DNA of 64,000 bases from Roseospira navarrensis (GCF_009601025.1 NZ_WIVE01000001.1:1-64000); one strand, 5' to 3'. Shown: positions 36,520 to 45,272, counted from the stretch's first letter. Notes: generated from the sequence alone by a model not told the origin. Numbers and translations: made by a program.

Positions 36520-36849
36520 ATGATTATGCACGTGGATCGACTGCACGCGCACAGCGCGCGCGCCGCCGCTGTCCTGAAGGCGCTCGGCAATGACCGCCGC
36601 CTGCTGATCCTCTGTGCCCTGGCGGGCGGGGAACACACGGTGGGCGATCTGGAAGCGCGCGTGGGCCTGAGCCAGTCGGCCCTGTCCCAGCATCTCGCCC
36701 GGCTGCGGCGGGACCACCTGGTTGCGACCCGGCGGGTGGGGCAGCACATCCACTACCGGATCGCCAGCGATGAAGTCATGGCGATCATTGAAACCCTGGC
36801 GCGGCTGTACTGTCCGGTTCCGGAGCCCGCGCCGCCCCGGCCCCGATAG
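36520..36849 (+). CDS. ArsR-family regulator of the SqrR/BigR type, second paralogue
   Basis: 109 residues. Same recognition helix (LSQSALSQHLARLR) as the paralogue at 14020. C32 (LLILCALAGGE) and C98 (LYCPVP) are again 66 apart, matching the sensing pair of SqrR and BigR. The -10 box ends at 36512, so transcription should start at about 36519-36520, which makes the ATG at 36520 nearly leaderless; the ATG at 36526 is the other option. It most likely represses itself, the following DUF2892 gene and perhaps the divergent RND genes until persulfide joins the two cysteines. Confidence 0.85.
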   Translation: MIMHVDRLHAHSARAAAVLKALGNDRRLLILCALAGGEHTVGDLEARVGLSQSALSQHLARLRRDHLVATRRVGQHIHYRIASDEVMAIIETLARLYCPVPEPAPPRPR

Positions 36850-36888
36850 CGGGTCCGGAACGCAAACCACACCAAGGAGGTTCCCGCC

Positions 36889-37095
36889 ATGTCCATCGAC
36901 AAGATCGTGCTCGCCTTTGCCGGCACCGTGGTGCTGGTCACCGCGCTGGTGGCGCTGTTCACGCCCTACACCTGGGTGCTGTGGCTGACCGCCTTCGTCG
37001 GCGCCAACATGCTGCAGGCCGCGTTCACGGGCGTTTGCCCGCTGGCGATGATCCTGAAGAAGATGGGCGTCAAGCCCGGCGTGGCGTTCGGGTAG
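36889..37095 (+). CDS. DUF2892 (YgaP-type) small membrane protein
   Basis: 68 residues with two membrane helices (IVLAFAGTVVLVTALVALF and TWVLWLTAFVGANMLQAAF) and the family ending TGVCPLAMILKKMGVKPG. The same segment is the membrane tail of E. coli YgaP, a rhodanese, and stand-alone copies recur in sulfide- or persulfide-responsive operons. A very strong ribosome site, AAGGAGG, precedes it. Follows the ArsR gene by 39 bases and ends at a hairpin terminator, so the two form a short operon. Exact role unknown. Confidence 0.85.
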   Translation: MSIDKIVLAFAGTVVLVTALVALFTPYTWVLWLTAFVGANMLQAAFTGVCPLAMILKKMGVKPGVAFG

Positions 37096-37105
37096 GGGGA
37101 GACAC

Positions 37106-37126
37106 AACCCGCTTCGCGGCGGGTTT
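37106..37126 (+). terminator. Intrinsic terminator after the DUF2892 gene
   Basis: AACCCGC, loop TTCGCG, GCGGGTT followed by T: seven-bp stem ending in T residues, 11 bases after the stop. Confidence 0.65.
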
Positions 37127-37258
37127 CGCCTGCGACAGCGGCGATCCCGCCGGGGGGCCGCTGGATGGCGGGTTGCGCCTTTGGCGCGACCCCGCCCTAT
37201 ACCGACACACCCGCCCGGGCGGTCGATGAAACGGGCGGATAGATCGGCCCGACCCGGC

Positions 37259-37867
37259 CTATCCCAGCGCGCGGGCGCCGCGTTCGGGCGGCACCCCGTT
37301 GCCTTCGGCGCGCCCCGCCAGTTCGGCGGCCAGGGTGGGCAGCACGGCGTCCGTCGTGTCCACGACGGTGAACAGCCGGCGGCTCGACTCGCCGGCGAAA
37401 CCGTCGGCGATGATGCGGTCCACCAGCGCCAGCAGCGGATCCCAGTACCCGCCGATATTCAGCAACGCGATGGGCTTGTCGTGCAGGCCGAGCTGCCGCC
37501 AGGTCATGATCTCGAAGGTCTCGTCCAGCGTGCCCAGCCCCCCCGGCAGCACACAGAAGGCATCGGCGCGCTCGAACATGCCCAGCTTGCGGGTGTGCAT
37601 GTCGGGCACGATGTGCAACTCCGGCAGGGCCTTGTCCGCCACCTCGATGCGCTCCAGGTGCTCGGGGATGAAGCCCGCCACGTGGCCCCCGGCCTCCTGG
37701 GTGGCGCGGGCCAGCTCGCCCATCAGCCCCACCCGGCCGCCGCCGAACACCAGGGTGCGGCCGCTGGCGCCGATGGCCGTGCCCAGCGCGCGCGCGGCAG
37801 TGACGAGATCGGGGTTGGCGCCGGAACGTGCGCCACAGAACACGCACAGGGAGGTCAGCTCGGCCAT
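37259..37867 (-). CDS. LOG family protein (TIGR00730 type)
   Basis: 202 residues. Carries the LOG signature: GGGRVGLMG at 42-50, R93 in MHTRKLGM, and PGGLGTLDE at 108-116. Bacterial members release the base from nucleoside 5'-monophosphates (phosphoribohydrolase), the reaction that activates cytokinins in plants; many act in general nucleotide salvage. AGGA lies five bases before the ATG. It stands alone, diverging from the DUF423 gene. Confidence 0.9.
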   Translation of the reverse strand: MAELTSLCVFCGARSGANPDLVTAARALGTAIGASGRTLVFGGGRVGLMGELARATQEAGGHVAGFIPEHLERIEVADKALPELHIVPDMHTRKLGMFERADAFCVLPGGLGTLDETFEIMTWRQLGLHDKPIALLNIGGYWDPLLALVDRIIADGFAGESSRRLFTVVDTTDAVLPTLAAELAGRAEGNGVPPERGARALG

Positions 37868-38024
37868 GATGATCCTGCAGAAAAAGGGGAAGACCCGGAG
37901 ATGCCCTGTTGTAGAGCATCGCCCCCGGGCATGGAAAGAGGCACCGCTCGGGCGATCCGCTCTGGCCTGACCGGACGCGACGGCGCATGGTGGGGCCGTT
38001 CCTGCCACCGTCCGGAGACCCGCC

Positions 38025-38444
38025 ATGGCTCACCCCCGCCCCTGGATCGTGATCGGCGCCCTGCTCGGCCTGCTGGCCGTCGCCCTGGGGGCGTTCGCCG
38101 CCCACGGTCTGGAGGCCGCCGGCGACACCCGGGCCGTGGAGCTGGTCAAGACGGCCGCGCACTATCAGGCCGTCCACGCCATCGCCCTGGTGCTCTGCGG
38201 CCTGCTCGCGCTGATCGCGGGGCCGGACAGCCGCGCCGCCCGCTGGGCCGGCCGCGCGGGCGTGGCGTTCCTGATCGGGGTGCTGCTGTTCTGCGGCGCG
38301 CTCTACGGCATCGCGCTGGCGGGCGCGCCGCTGGGCATGGTGGCGCCCTTCGGCGGCACCGCCTTCATGGTCGGCTGGGGCCTGCTGGCGGTGGCCGGCC
38401 TGCGCCTGCCCTCCGCGCCGGGCAGGGACGCAAAGGGCTCATGA
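38025..38444 (+). CDS. DUF423 membrane protein
   Basis: 139 residues, four membrane helices. Starts WIVIGALLGLLAVALGAFAAHGLE and has the family pattern of A-A-H-Y-Q in KTAAHYQAVHAIAL and P-F-G-G near the end (MVAPFGGTAFMVGW). Family function is unknown in all bacteria. No operon partners; the spacing to divK is 152 bases. Confidence 0.88.
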   Translation: MAHPRPWIVIGALLGLLAVALGAFAAHGLEAAGDTRAVELVKTAAHYQAVHAIALVLCGLLALIAGPDSRAARWAGRAGVAFLIGVLLFCGALYGIALAGAPLGMVAPFGGTAFMVGWGLLAVAGLRLPSAPGRDAKGS

Positions 38445-38596
38445 CGGCCCCGCGCGGATTCCCACCCGTGCGCTGTTGGATTCCGCGAGGAATCCGGGTA
38501 CAAACATCGGGTTGAAGAAGGGCCACGCCCGTTGAGCGTGACTCGCACCCCCGCGTTCGACCTCACACCGAACAGGCGTTGGCAGGCAGGCACAGC

Positions 38597-38962
38597 ATGT
38601 CGAAGACCATTCTGATCGTTGAAGACAACGAGCTGAACATGAAGCTGTTCAACGATCTGCTCCAGGCGCACGGATACACCACGCTGCAGACATCCGACGG
38701 ACGCGAGGTGATGGGGATCGCCCGGGACCACAAGCCCGACCTGATCCTGATGGACATCCAGCTTCCCGAGATCTCCGGCCTGGAGATCACCAAGATGCTG
38801 AAGGAAGACGAGGACCTGAAGGCCATTCCGGTGGTCGCGGTCACCGCCTTCGCCATGAAGGGCGACGAAGAAAAGATCCGCGAGGGCGGCTGCGAGGGCT
38901 ATATCGCCAAGCCGATCTCGGTGGCCAACTTCCTGCAGACGGTCAGCAAGTTCCTGAACTAA
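38597..38962 (+). CDS. divK: Single-domain response regulator, DivK-like
   Basis: 121 residues, receiver domain only. Acidic pocket E9-D10, phosphorylated Asp53 (LILMDIQLP), the Thr in VTAF, and Lys in [22 protein letters not shown] and the [13 protein letters not shown] ending match DivK, the cell-pole phosphorelay protein that relays signals from PleC and DivJ toward CtrA. In Caulobacter pleD follows; here a hairpin follows. ATG 38597 is preferred to the in-frame ATG at 38579 because it gives [12 protein letters not shown]. Confidence 0.88.
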   Translation: MSKTILIVEDNELNMKLFNDLLQAHGYTTLQTSDGREVMGIARDHKPDLILMDIQLPEISGLEITKMLKEDEDLKAIPVVAVTAFAMKGDEEKIREGGCEGYIAKPISVANFLQTVSKFLN

Positions 38963-38963
38963 A

Positions 38964-39006
38964 GCAAATCCCGAGCGATCCGGTACGGATCGCGACGACG
39001 ATTTGC
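38964..39006. terminator. Two-tier hairpin, probable bidirectional terminator
   Basis: Inner stem GCGATCCG-GTA-CGGATCGC (38975-38993) inside an outer pair GCAAATC / GATTTGC (38964-38970 and 39000-39006). It lies just after the divK stop and about 70 bases beyond the convergent dehydrogenase stop. On the minus strand it ends GCTTT. Confidence 0.65.
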
Positions 39007-39075
39007 GTCAGTATGACAGGCTGGCCCGCACCCCACCGCCAGGGGGCGCGTCCCCCGGCGGACCCGCGTTTTGCG

Positions 39076-40533
39076 TCACACCACCACCTTGCCCGGATTG
39101 AACAGGCCGTCGGGATCGATGGCCCGCTTGACCGCGCGCATCATCTCCAGTTCCACCGGCGCCTTCAGGCGTTCCAGCTCGCCCACCTTGATGCGCCCGA
39201 CGCCGTGTTCGGCGGCGATGGAGCCCTCCATCTCCACCACGATGTCGTGGACGATGCGGTTCATCGCGTCCCACTGCGCCAGGTACTCCGCCTTGTCCAT
39301 GCCCTCGGGCTGGGTCAGGTTGTAGTGCACGTTGCCGTCGCCCAGGTGCCCGAAGGGGCACGGCCGCAGGCCCGGCATGGCCGCGGTCACCGCCCGGTTG
39401 GCGCGGGCGATGAACGCCGGGATGTCGGAGACCGGCAACGAGACATCGTGCTTGATCGAGCCGCCCTCGAAGCCCTGGGCCTCGCTCATGGATTCGCGCA
39501 GCCGCCACAGCGCGTCGCGCTGGTCCAGGCTTTCGGCCAGCACGGCGTCGCCGATCAGGCCCTGTTCGAGAGCCTCGCCCAGCAGCCCTTCCAGGTCCTC
39601 GCGCACACTGGCGGCGGAGTCCGGCCGGGCGCTGGACAGCTCGATGAGAACATACCAGGGCCAGGGCGACTCCAGCGGGTCCGAACAGCCGGGCATGTGG
39701 CGGCAGGTGATCTCGATCCCGAAGCGGGGCATGAACTCGAACGCCGTCACCCCGTCGCCGGACCACGCGCGGGCGTGCCGCAGCAGGGCGGTGACGGTCT
39801 CCAGGTCGGACACGCCACAGAACGCCGTCGCGGTCGCCACTGGCTTGGGGTACAGCTTCAGGGTCGCGGCCGTCACGAGGCCGAGCGTACCCTCGGACCC
39901 CACGAACAGGTGACGCAGGGCATAGCCCGCGTTGTCCTTGCCCAGCCGGCGCAGGCCGTTCCAGATGCGGCCGTCGGGCAGCACCACCTCCAGGCCCAGC
40001 ACCTGCTCGCGCATGTTGCCGTAGCGCAGCACGCCGGTGCCGCCGGCGTTGGCGGCGATGTTGCCGCCGATCTGGCACGAGCCCTCGGCGGCGAGGCTGA
40101 CCGGGAACAGGCAGTCCGCGTCCTCGGCGGCGGCCTGCAGGTCGGCCAGCACCACCCCGGCCTCGACCGTGGCGGTCAGGTTGACCGGATCCAGCGCCCG
40201 GATGCGGGTCATGCGAACGGTCGAGATCACGACCTCGCCGCCGTGATCGAACGGCACGTTGCCGCCCACCAGGCCCGTATTGCCACCCTGCGGCACCATC
40301 GGCACGCCGGCCTGATGGCAGGCGGCGACGACGGCCGCGGCCTCCTCCGTGGTGGCCGGCTTGACCACCGCGCGGGCCTTGCCGTGGAATAGACCGCGCG
40401 GCTCCACCATGTGCGCGGCCATGTCCTCGGCCGTGGTCAGCACGGCCCCGGGGCCGACAATCTCGACGAAGCGGGCCAGCAGCGGGTCGGTGGGCGTGGG
40501 CGTGGTCGTGGCGGCGGCAGCGGAGTCGGTCAT
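39076..40533 (-). CDS. FAD-linked D-2-hydroxyglutarate dehydrogenase-type oxidoreductase
   Basis: 485 residues. FAD_binding_4 domain with VPQGGNTGLVGGNVP and the GGNIAANAGGTGVLRYG loop, then a C-terminal FAD-oxidase domain with FGHLGDGNVHYN and the ending AIDPDGLFNPGKV. This layout fits D-2-hydroxyglutarate or D-lactate dehydrogenases. It overlaps serB by four bases (ATGA). SerA-type enzymes of serine synthesis make D-2-hydroxyglutarate while recycling NADH, and such a dehydrogenase clears it, so I favour D-2-hydroxyglutarate as substrate by context. Confidence 0.82.
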   Translation of the reverse strand: MTDSAAAATTTPTPTDPLLARFVEIVGPGAVLTTAEDMAAHMVEPRGLFHGKARAVVKPATTEEAAAVVAACHQAGVPMVPQGGNTGLVGGNVPFDHGGEVVISTVRMTRIRALDPVNLTATVEAGVVLADLQAAAEDADCLFPVSLAAEGSCQIGGNIAANAGGTGVLRYGNMREQVLGLEVVLPDGRIWNGLRRLGKDNAGYALRHLFVGSEGTLGLVTAATLKLYPKPVATATAFCGVSDLETVTALLRHARAWSGDGVTAFEFMPRFGIEITCRHMPGCSDPLESPWPWYVLIELSSARPDSAASVREDLEGLLGEALEQGLIGDAVLAESLDQRDALWRLRESMSEAQGFEGGSIKHDVSLPVSDIPAFIARANRAVTAAMPGLRPCPFGHLGDGNVHYNLTQPEGMDKAEYLAQWDAMNRIVHDIVVEMEGSIAAEHGVGRIKVGELERLKAPVELEMMRAVKRAIDPDGLFNPGKVVV

Positions 40534-41510
40534 GGGGTCTCCCTGAACTCGTCCCGGGCATAGCCCTGGGCGTACAGAAGCGCGGACAGGTCGCCGTGGC
40601 GAACCACCGCGCGAGCCTCGGCCGCGACGGCGGGGCGGGGCCGGAACGCCACCCCCAGGCCGGCGGCCAGCAGCATGGGCAGGTCGTTGGCGCCGTCGCC
40701 CACGGCCAGGGTGCGGGACATGGGCAGGCCGAGGCGTCCGGCCTCCCGCATCAGCGTGTCCAGCTTGGTGCGGCGGTCGCGCACCGGCTCCATGACGCGG
40801 CCGGTCAGGCGACCGTCCTCGATCTCGACATCATTGGAGACCTGGGCATCGAAGCCGCACAGGTCCATCACCCGTTCGGTGAAATACCGGAACCCGCCCG
40901 AGACCAGCAGGCAGCGCGCGCCGGACGCCTTCATGGTCGCGACCAGCGTTCGCGCGCCCGGGGTCAGGCGGGTTTCGGCCCAGGTGTCGGCGAAGGCGCC
41001 CTCGGTCAGGCCCACGAGCATGCCGACGCGCTCGCGCAGGGCCTCGGCGAAGTCGATCTCGCCGTTCATGGCGCGGGCGGTGATGGCCGCGATGGCGTCG
41101 CGCAGGCCGACGTGGGCGGCCAGATCGTCCAGCGTCTCCGAGGTGACGATGGTGGAGTCCATGTCCGCGATCAGCAGGGCCTTGCGGCGGTCCGCCATCG
41201 GCTGGGCCACGATGTCCACCGGCCGATCGCCCAGCGCCATGCGGGCCGCGCCCTCGGCCTGCTCCGGGGCAAGCCCGGCGAAGGCGAGATCGCAGGCCTC
41301 GCCCTTGGCCAGCCAGCGCGGACGGTCTTCCTCGGCGCCCAGGCGGTCCAGCGCGGACCGCACGGCCTCGACGCGGGGCGCGTCCAGCGCGCCGGACCCG
41401 GGCGCGGCGACCAGGGTCAGCACGCCGTCCAGCCCCTGCGCACCGGGCGAGGGGTCGTCATGAGAGGACGCGGCGCGGGACGCGCTGGGCGGCGGGGTCG
41501 GGGTATCCAT
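40530..41510 (-). CDS. serB: Phosphoserine phosphatase SerB
   Basis: 326 residues. HAD phosphatase finishing serine synthesis. The catalytic D116-M-D118-S-T lies in LIADMDSTIV, with VSGGFRYF and VGDGANDLPML downstream. An N-terminal ACT-like region (about 28-105) precedes it, plus a Ser/Pro-rich leader of about 25 residues. First gene of a two-gene unit with the D-2-hydroxyglutarate dehydrogenase. Confidence 0.93.
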   Translation of the reverse strand: MDTPTPPPSASRAASSHDDPSPGAQGLDGVLTLVAAPGSGALDAPRVEAVRSALDRLGAEEDRPRWLAKGEACDLAFAGLAPEQAEGAARMALGDRPVDIVAQPMADRRKALLIADMDSTIVTSETLDDLAAHVGLRDAIAAITARAMNGEIDFAEALRERVGMLVGLTEGAFADTWAETRLTPGARTLVATMKASGARCLLVSGGFRYFTERVMDLCGFDAQVSNDVEIEDGRLTGRVMEPVRDRRTKLDTLMREAGRLGLPMSRTLAVGDGANDLPMLLAAGLGVAFRPRPAVAAEARAVVRHGDLSALLYAQGYARDEFRETP

Positions 41511-41600
41511 GAAGGAGCGGCTCCGGCAGAGGCAGGGGACGCGGGTGAGGCGTCGTCCTTTAGCGCGGATCGCCCCCGGATGGCAACGCGGGGGGTGGAG

Positions 41601-42251
41601 TCAAGAGTCGGCCCGCGTCAGCACCGCGGAGAACGCGTACCCGCGGTACAGCGGCGTGATCGCCACGTGGGCGCGGCCCTCGGCGTGGATTTCGCGCAGG
41701 TAGGCCACCAGTTCCGGGCGATAGTGCACATGGAACAGGCCGAGCCACCAGTACAGCACGGCGCGGAACCAGCCCGGCAGCCCGGCCTGATCGCCGAAAT
41801 CGACGATGTGGATGCGGCCGCCCGGGCGGACCAGCCCAAGCGCATGATCCACCGAGTCGCGCCACGGCGGAATCATGGACAGGCTGTAGGAGAACACGAC
41901 GTGATCCAGCGGCCGGTCCAGCCCGAACAGCGCCTGCGGATCGAAGTCCTGGGCCAGGGCATGGGCCAGCGGCACCCGCTCGCCCAGGCCCGCGCGGTCC
42001 AGCTTGCCGCGCGCGGTCTCCAGCATGGCGGCGCTGGCGTCCAGCCCCATCAGGCGCGCGCGCGGCCAGGCCTTCGCCATCTTCACCAGATTGCGGGCGG
42101 TGCCGCAGCCAACCTCGCACACCGTCTCGCCGTCCGCCGCGCCGAGATCGCGGATCAGGCGGTCCCGGCCCAGCAGGAAGTATTTCCGGGTCAGGTCGTA
42201 AATGTGCCGCTGCTGCCGGTAGATCCGGTCCATCAGGTCGCGGGCGTCCAT
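41601..42251 (-). CDS. btaB: Betaine lipid N-methyltransferase BtaB
   Basis: 216 residues. Class I methyltransferase with motif I VCEVGCGTARN at 44-54 and the N-terminal IYRQQRHIYDLTRKYFLLGRD typical of BtaB. It methylates diacylglyceryl-homoserine three times to DGTS. It follows btaA by 25 bases on the same strand, which makes the assignment firm. The C-terminal region (GWFRAVLYWWLGLFHVHYR) is hydrophobic, in keeping with work at a membrane. Confidence 0.88.
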   Translation of the reverse strand: MDARDLMDRIYRQQRHIYDLTRKYFLLGRDRLIRDLGAADGETVCEVGCGTARNLVKMAKAWPRARLMGLDASAAMLETARGKLDRAGLGERVPLAHALAQDFDPQALFGLDRPLDHVVFSYSLSMIPPWRDSVDHALGLVRPGGRIHIVDFGDQAGLPGWFRAVLYWWLGLFHVHYRPELVAYLREIHAEGRAHVAITPLYRGYAFSAVLTRADS

Positions 42252-42276
42252 GGGGTCGGCTCGCTTTCGTCCGGGA

Positions 42277-43497
42277 TCACGCCGCGCGGCGGATGTACAG
42301 GTGGAAGCCGCCGTAGATGGACGCCCGGTCTTTCTGCGACCGAGCCTTGCAGTCCTCCACGTCGTGATCCCAGACCTCCAGCAGGTCCGGCGTCAGCTTG
42401 TGGTTCAGCGGACTGTCGTCGCCGGCGGTGCGGAAGATGACGCGGGCGCCGGGCTTGGCGGTGCGCACGATCTGCGCCCAGAGAGCATTGAGTTGGCGCT
42501 CGTTCATCCAGTCCTGGGCATCCAGCAGCACATAGCCGTCCAGGCTTTCCGCCGGCTGCTCGGCCAGCCAGTCGGTCATGGAGGCGTGATGGATGGTCAC
42601 CCGGTCGGACAGGTCACGAAGCGTTTCGTAGTTTTCCCGGCGCAGATACCGGGGCACCGCCTTGCGGTAATGGCGGTCGTACCCCCGACCGAAGGCCTGC
42701 CACGCGAAGTAGTTTTCCTCGATGGGATAGTCACAGGCCAGCCGCTCCAGGCGATCCCGCAACAGCTTGGCGATGTCGCCGTTGGACGAGGCCATCAGCG
42801 CCTGGAACTGCGCCGGCGGAATGCCCAGGCCGTACAGGGTGACCGGCATGCCGCACAGGGCCCGCACCAGCTTCTTCTCGAACAACGGCGAAATGGTCGC
42901 ATCGAACATCGCCCGCTGTTCTTCCGGCGTGCGCACGGCCAGCAGGACGCGCGGGTTCGTGCCGTGGACGCGGGCGACGGCATGCACCGAGCCGATGAAG
43001 CGGCCGAGCAGCCCGAACTTGTAGATGTTCTTGGTGAAGTAGTTGATGCGCCGCCCGTGCAGCGGGGTCCAGGCCGTCCAGTATTTGCGCGTATGTTCGT
43101 CCAGGTGCGGCAGCAGATACTTGGCGAAGGCCCGGCGGTTGCCGCGTTCGTCGGCGTGGCCGAAGAACCGGAAATACGTCTCGTGATCCGGGAAGTGCGT
43201 CAGCGCGGCCTGCTTCAGACGGCTCAGCGCCACGTGGGCCGGATTCAGGTCGACGGCGTCGATCCGCGCCGGCCCTTCCGTCAGGTAGTTCAGCACGTTG
43301 CACCCGCCGGACGCGATCGTCACGATCCGCTTGTCCGGGGTCAGGTCCAGCGCATCCAGATCGACCTCCGGGTCCTCCCAGATCTGCGGGTAGACGAAGC
43401 CGCGGAACATCAGCGTGAACAGCCGCTCCAGCGCCCCTTGCCTGGAAATCGCGCGGCTGTTGTGGACAGCGGCGTTGAGCAGGGCGTTCTTCTTCAT
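42277..43497 (-). CDS. btaA: Diacylglycerol 3-amino-3-carboxypropyl transferase BtaA
   Basis: 406 residues, DUF3419 family. Moves the aminocarboxypropyl group of SAM onto diacylglycerol, the first step to the phosphorus-free betaine lipid DGTS. Diagnostic stretches are FRGFVYPQIWEDPEVD near 31-46, IASGGCNVLNYL (SAM site) and AVDLNPAHVALSRLK. The ATG at 43497 is chosen; the frame runs on upstream but without homology. Together with btaB it would let the cell spare phosphate. No clear Pho box was seen upstream. Confidence 0.9.
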   Translation of the reverse strand: MKKNALLNAAVHNSRAISRQGALERLFTLMFRGFVYPQIWEDPEVDLDALDLTPDKRIVTIASGGCNVLNYLTEGPARIDAVDLNPAHVALSRLKQAALTHFPDHETYFRFFGHADERGNRRAFAKYLLPHLDEHTRKYWTAWTPLHGRRINYFTKNIYKFGLLGRFIGSVHAVARVHGTNPRVLLAVRTPEEQRAMFDATISPLFEKKLVRALCGMPVTLYGLGIPPAQFQALMASSNGDIAKLLRDRLERLACDYPIEENYFAWQAFGRGYDRHYRKAVPRYLRRENYETLRDLSDRVTIHHASMTDWLAEQPAESLDGYVLLDAQDWMNERQLNALWAQIVRTAKPGARVIFRTAGDDSPLNHKLTPDLLEVWDHDVEDCKARSQKDRASIYGGFHLYIRRAA

Positions 43498-43639
43498 GGC
43501 GTCTGGATTCCACACGGAGCTGGAGGGCACGAAACGGCGGCATCCCCGCCCTTGAGAGGGGGCGGGGCGAAAGGCGGCGCATCCTACTGTCTTTCGACCG
43601 GCGACGAAACCAGATTCGACACCGATGCGGGCACGCGGG

Positions 43640-44425
43640 TCAGCGCGCCGAAAACGCCGGTTTTCTCTTTCCCTTGAAGGCGTTGACGCCCTCTTCATAG
43701 TCCTTGGTGGTGAGGAAGTCGTAGCACTCGTCAAGCTCGCTCTGCGAGACCGGGTGCGGGGTCACCAGCCGGCGCACGAAGCGCTTGTGCCAGCGCGCCA
43801 CCAGCGGCGCGCCCAGCCCGATGCGCTCCACCACCCCGGCCATGGTCTCGTCCAGGGCCTCGGGCTCCACGGCGTAGTTGACCAGACCGGCCTGCAACGC
43901 CCAGGCGGCATCCAGGATCTTGCCTTCCAGCAGGATCTCGTTCATGCGCGCGGGTCCGATCAGGCGCTGGATGGCCTCGATCTCGGGATACGCCATGACG
44001 ACGGAGATGCGCGCGATCGGCACCCCGAACTTGGACCGCGTGGTGGCCACCCGCAGGTCGGCCATGCACGCCAGCTCCAGGCCGCCGCCGACGCAGGCGC
44101 CGTCGATGCGGGCCACCACCGGCGCCGGGCACTCCCGCACCGCCTTGAGCGCGCGGCGCAGCATCAGGTCATAGGTCTTGGCCTGCTCGGGCGTCGCCCG
44201 CACGGTATCGAACTCGCCGATGTCGGCGCCCGCCGCGAAGGCCTTGCCCGCGCCCTCCAGCACCACGCAGCGCAGGCTTTCGTCCTCGGCCAGGGCCTCG
44301 AACGCCTCGGCCAGGCCCTGCCACATGGGCAGGTCGAGCGCATTCAGCTTGTCGGGCTTGTTCAGGGTCACGGTGGCGACATGGCCGGAGTCGTCCCGGC
44401 GGGTCAGGATGGCGTCGTCGGACAT
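43640..44425 (-). CDS. Enoyl-CoA hydratase/isomerase family protein
   Basis: 261 residues, crotonase fold. Oxyanion-hole motifs are AAGADIGEF (about 66-74) and the IDGACVGGGLELA segment (109-121). The position of the second catalytic Glu is held by A-Y-P-E-I in VVMAYPEIEA. Probably hydrates enoyl-CoA or isomerises related thioesters; no beta-oxidation partners adjoin. The ATG at 44425 gives MSDDAILTRRDDSG. Diverges from pyrE. Confidence 0.85.
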   Translation of the reverse strand: MSDDAILTRRDDSGHVATVTLNKPDKLNALDLPMWQGLAEAFEALAEDESLRCVVLEGAGKAFAAGADIGEFDTVRATPEQAKTYDLMLRRALKAVRECPAPVVARIDGACVGGGLELACMADLRVATTRSKFGVPIARISVVMAYPEIEAIQRLIGPARMNEILLEGKILDAAWALQAGLVNYAVEPEALDETMAGVVERIGLGAPLVARWHKRFVRRLVTPHPVSQSELDECYDFLTTKDYEEGVNAFKGKRKPAFSAR

Positions 44426-44561
44426 GAACGGGGTCCCTGCGGTTGTCTGGCGCGGGTCTCCGGGCGGGGACCCACGGGGCGATTGCGGTGGCGCCCTTAT
44501 AGCCGGTAAACAGGGCCGGATCGACGGAGAAATCCCCGCCGCCCCCATCGGAGCCCAAGAC

Positions 44562-45272
44562 ATGACCCCCGTCCCCGCCCCCGCCCATCCCGACGACCGT
44601 CAGGCCCGCTACAAGGACGCGGGGCGGCTGGTCGCGCAGATCCTGCTGGAGACCGGCGCCGTCAACTTCCGGCCGGAAGAGCCGTACACCCTGACGGCGG
44701 GCTGGGCGAGCCCGGTCTACATCGACTGCCGCCGCCTGATCTCGTTCCCCCGGGCGCGGCGGCGGATCATCGCGCTGGCCACGGACCAGTTGCAACGGGA
44801 CGCGGGCTTCGAGGCGTTCGACGCCGTCGCCGGCGGCGAGACGGCCGGCATTCCCTACGGCGCGTGGCTGGCCGACGCCTTCGACCTGCCCATGCTGTAC
44901 GTGCGCAAGAAGCCCAAGGGCTTCGGCCGCATGGCCCAGATCGAGGGCACCTTCCCGGAGGGCGCGCGCGTGCTGCTGGTCGAGGATCTGGCCACCGACG
45001 GCGGCTCCAAGCTGGCGTTCTGCACGGCGCTGCGCGAGGCCGGGGCGCAGGTGTCGCACGCGTTCGTCGTCTTCTTCTATGGGGTGTTCCCGGGTGCGCT
45101 GAAGACACTGGAAGAGGCGGACGTCTCGCTGCACTTCCTGTGCACCTGGTGGGACGTGCTGGAAGAGGCGGAGGCCCGCCGCGCCTTCCCCGAGGCCGCC
45201 ATCCAGGGGGTGCGCGACTTCCTGCACGACCCCATCGGCTGGTCCGCGCGCCACGGCGGCCGAAGCGAATAG
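44562..45272 (+). CDS. pyrE: Orotate phosphoribosyltransferase PyrE
   Basis: 236 residues. Makes orotidine 5'-phosphate from orotate and PRPP. The PRPP motif VLLVEDLATDGGS is at 137-149, YVRKKPKGFG (113-122) holds the catalytic flexible loop Lys, and FTLTAG-type YTLTAGWASPVYIDCR lies at 42-57. The family variant with an extra C-terminal 60 residues, common in alphaproteobacteria. No other pyr genes nearby. Confidence 0.93.
   Translation: MTPVPAPAHPDDRQARYKDAGRLVAQILLETGAVNFRPEEPYTLTAGWASPVYIDCRRLISFPRARRRIIALATDQLQRDAGFEAFDAVAGGETAGIPYGAWLADAFDLPMLYVRKKPKGFGRMAQIEGTFPEGARVLLVEDLATDGGSKLAFCTALREAGAQVSHAFVVFFYGVFPGALKTLEEADVSLHFLCTWWDVLEEAEARRAFPEAAIQGVRDFLHDPIGWSARHGGRSE

Noticed and set aside
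43498-43639. Pho box before btaA
   Set aside because: CTGTCTTTCGACC near 43589 resembles one half-site, but no second half at the right spacing is present.
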